This document shows, piece after piece, positions 14,914 to 14,934 of a DNA stretch of 14,934 nt. The position numbers and the translations under genes were made by a program. Origin of the DNA: Firmicutes bacterium UBA5486 (GTDB lineage Bacteria > Bacillota > UBA4882 > UBA10575). The stretch is from contig DIPO01000044.1 of the NCBI GenBank assembly GCA_002427045.1, positions 30,803 to 45,736 on the forward strand. The letters are read 5' to 3'. How positions within the stretch are numbered: the first letter of the stretch is position 1; each line of letters begins with the position of its first letter. Under the pieces are notes generated by a model. That model was not told where the DNA came from, ran no database searches, and saw nothing but the letters and a program-made list of their open reading frames with translations.

Positions 14914-14934
14914 AGGGCTTTTTGCGTTGTCATT
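14914..14934 (-). repeat. Family A repeat, partial copy cut by the window end
   Basis: The 21 bases 14914-14934 are the exact reverse complement of 56-76, the right end of family A, and include the terminal repeat GCTTTTTGCGTTGT (14917-14930). This copy is therefore in the opposite orientation to those at 1-76 and 2336-2453, and continues beyond the window. It lies about 58 bp upstream of cca. Between it and cca (14857-14913) I see only the cca ribosome site and an AT-rich stretch without a clear promoter. Confidence 0.75.

Noticed and set aside
1..14934. CRISPR array from the recurring repeats
   Set aside because: The copies are dispersed by kilobases, occur in both orientations, and lack regular spacers or cas genes.
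14857..14934. Promoter for cca
   Set aside because: AT-rich sequence is present but no credible -35/-10 pair at proper spacing could be identified.

Overview
The window is a chromosomal segment of a spore-forming Bacillota (Firmicutes), probably a Clostridia-like or related deep-branching class; I cannot place it more narrowly. The evidence is a low-to-moderate G+C content, strong AGGAGG-type ribosome binding sites, the endospore genes yqfC-yqfD, a SigI/RsgI pair, and the Firmicutes gene order yqfC-yqfD-phoH-yqfF-ybeY-dgkA-cdd-era. All thirteen convincing genes lie on the minus strand, so transcription runs from high to low coordinates.

Layout in the direction of transcription: cca (CCA-adding enzyme) at 14856-13519; a gap holding a nested palindrome and a terminator-like hairpin; then a tightly packed run from yqfC (13264) to tgt (2465). 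This run comprises yqfC, yqfD, phoH, yqfF/pgpH (c-di-AMP phosphodiesterase family), ybeY, a DgkA-PAP2 fusion, cdd, era, sigI, a very short rsgI-like gene, queA and tgt. Gaps are mostly 0-50 nt, with overlaps at yqfC/yqfD and yqfF/ybeY. The widest gap in the run is 108 nt, between the rsgI-like gene and queA. After an inserted repeat comes yajC with its own candidate promoter and terminator, and finally thrC.

Functional themes: RNA maturation and ribosome assembly (cca, ybeY, era, phoH, and queuosine synthesis by queA/tgt), membrane and lipid-carrier metabolism (DgkA-PAP2), c-di-AMP turnover (yqfF), sporulation (yqfC/yqfD), protein secretion (yajC), pyrimidine salvage (cdd), threonine synthesis (thrC), and an alternative sigma factor with its membrane anti-sigma factor. 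The sigI-rsgI pair sits exactly between two conserved blocks, where recO commonly follows era and ruvB commonly precedes queA.

The most unusual content is intergenic. Every gap longer than about 100 bp contains part of a small family of palindromic repeats. Family A has a 14-bp terminal inverted repeat GCTTTTTGCGTTGT, with one complete copy at 2336-2453 and partial copies running off both window edges. Family B has GGAATTGCAwAATT ends, with paired copies at 1707-1820 and 13344-13494 and single motifs at 112-141 and 4719-4738. A and B share an internal core (ACAATATATAGTGTT ... CAATATATTGTG), so they look modular. No transposase lies in the window. No gap exceeds 300 bases; the contents of each are described in the feature list.
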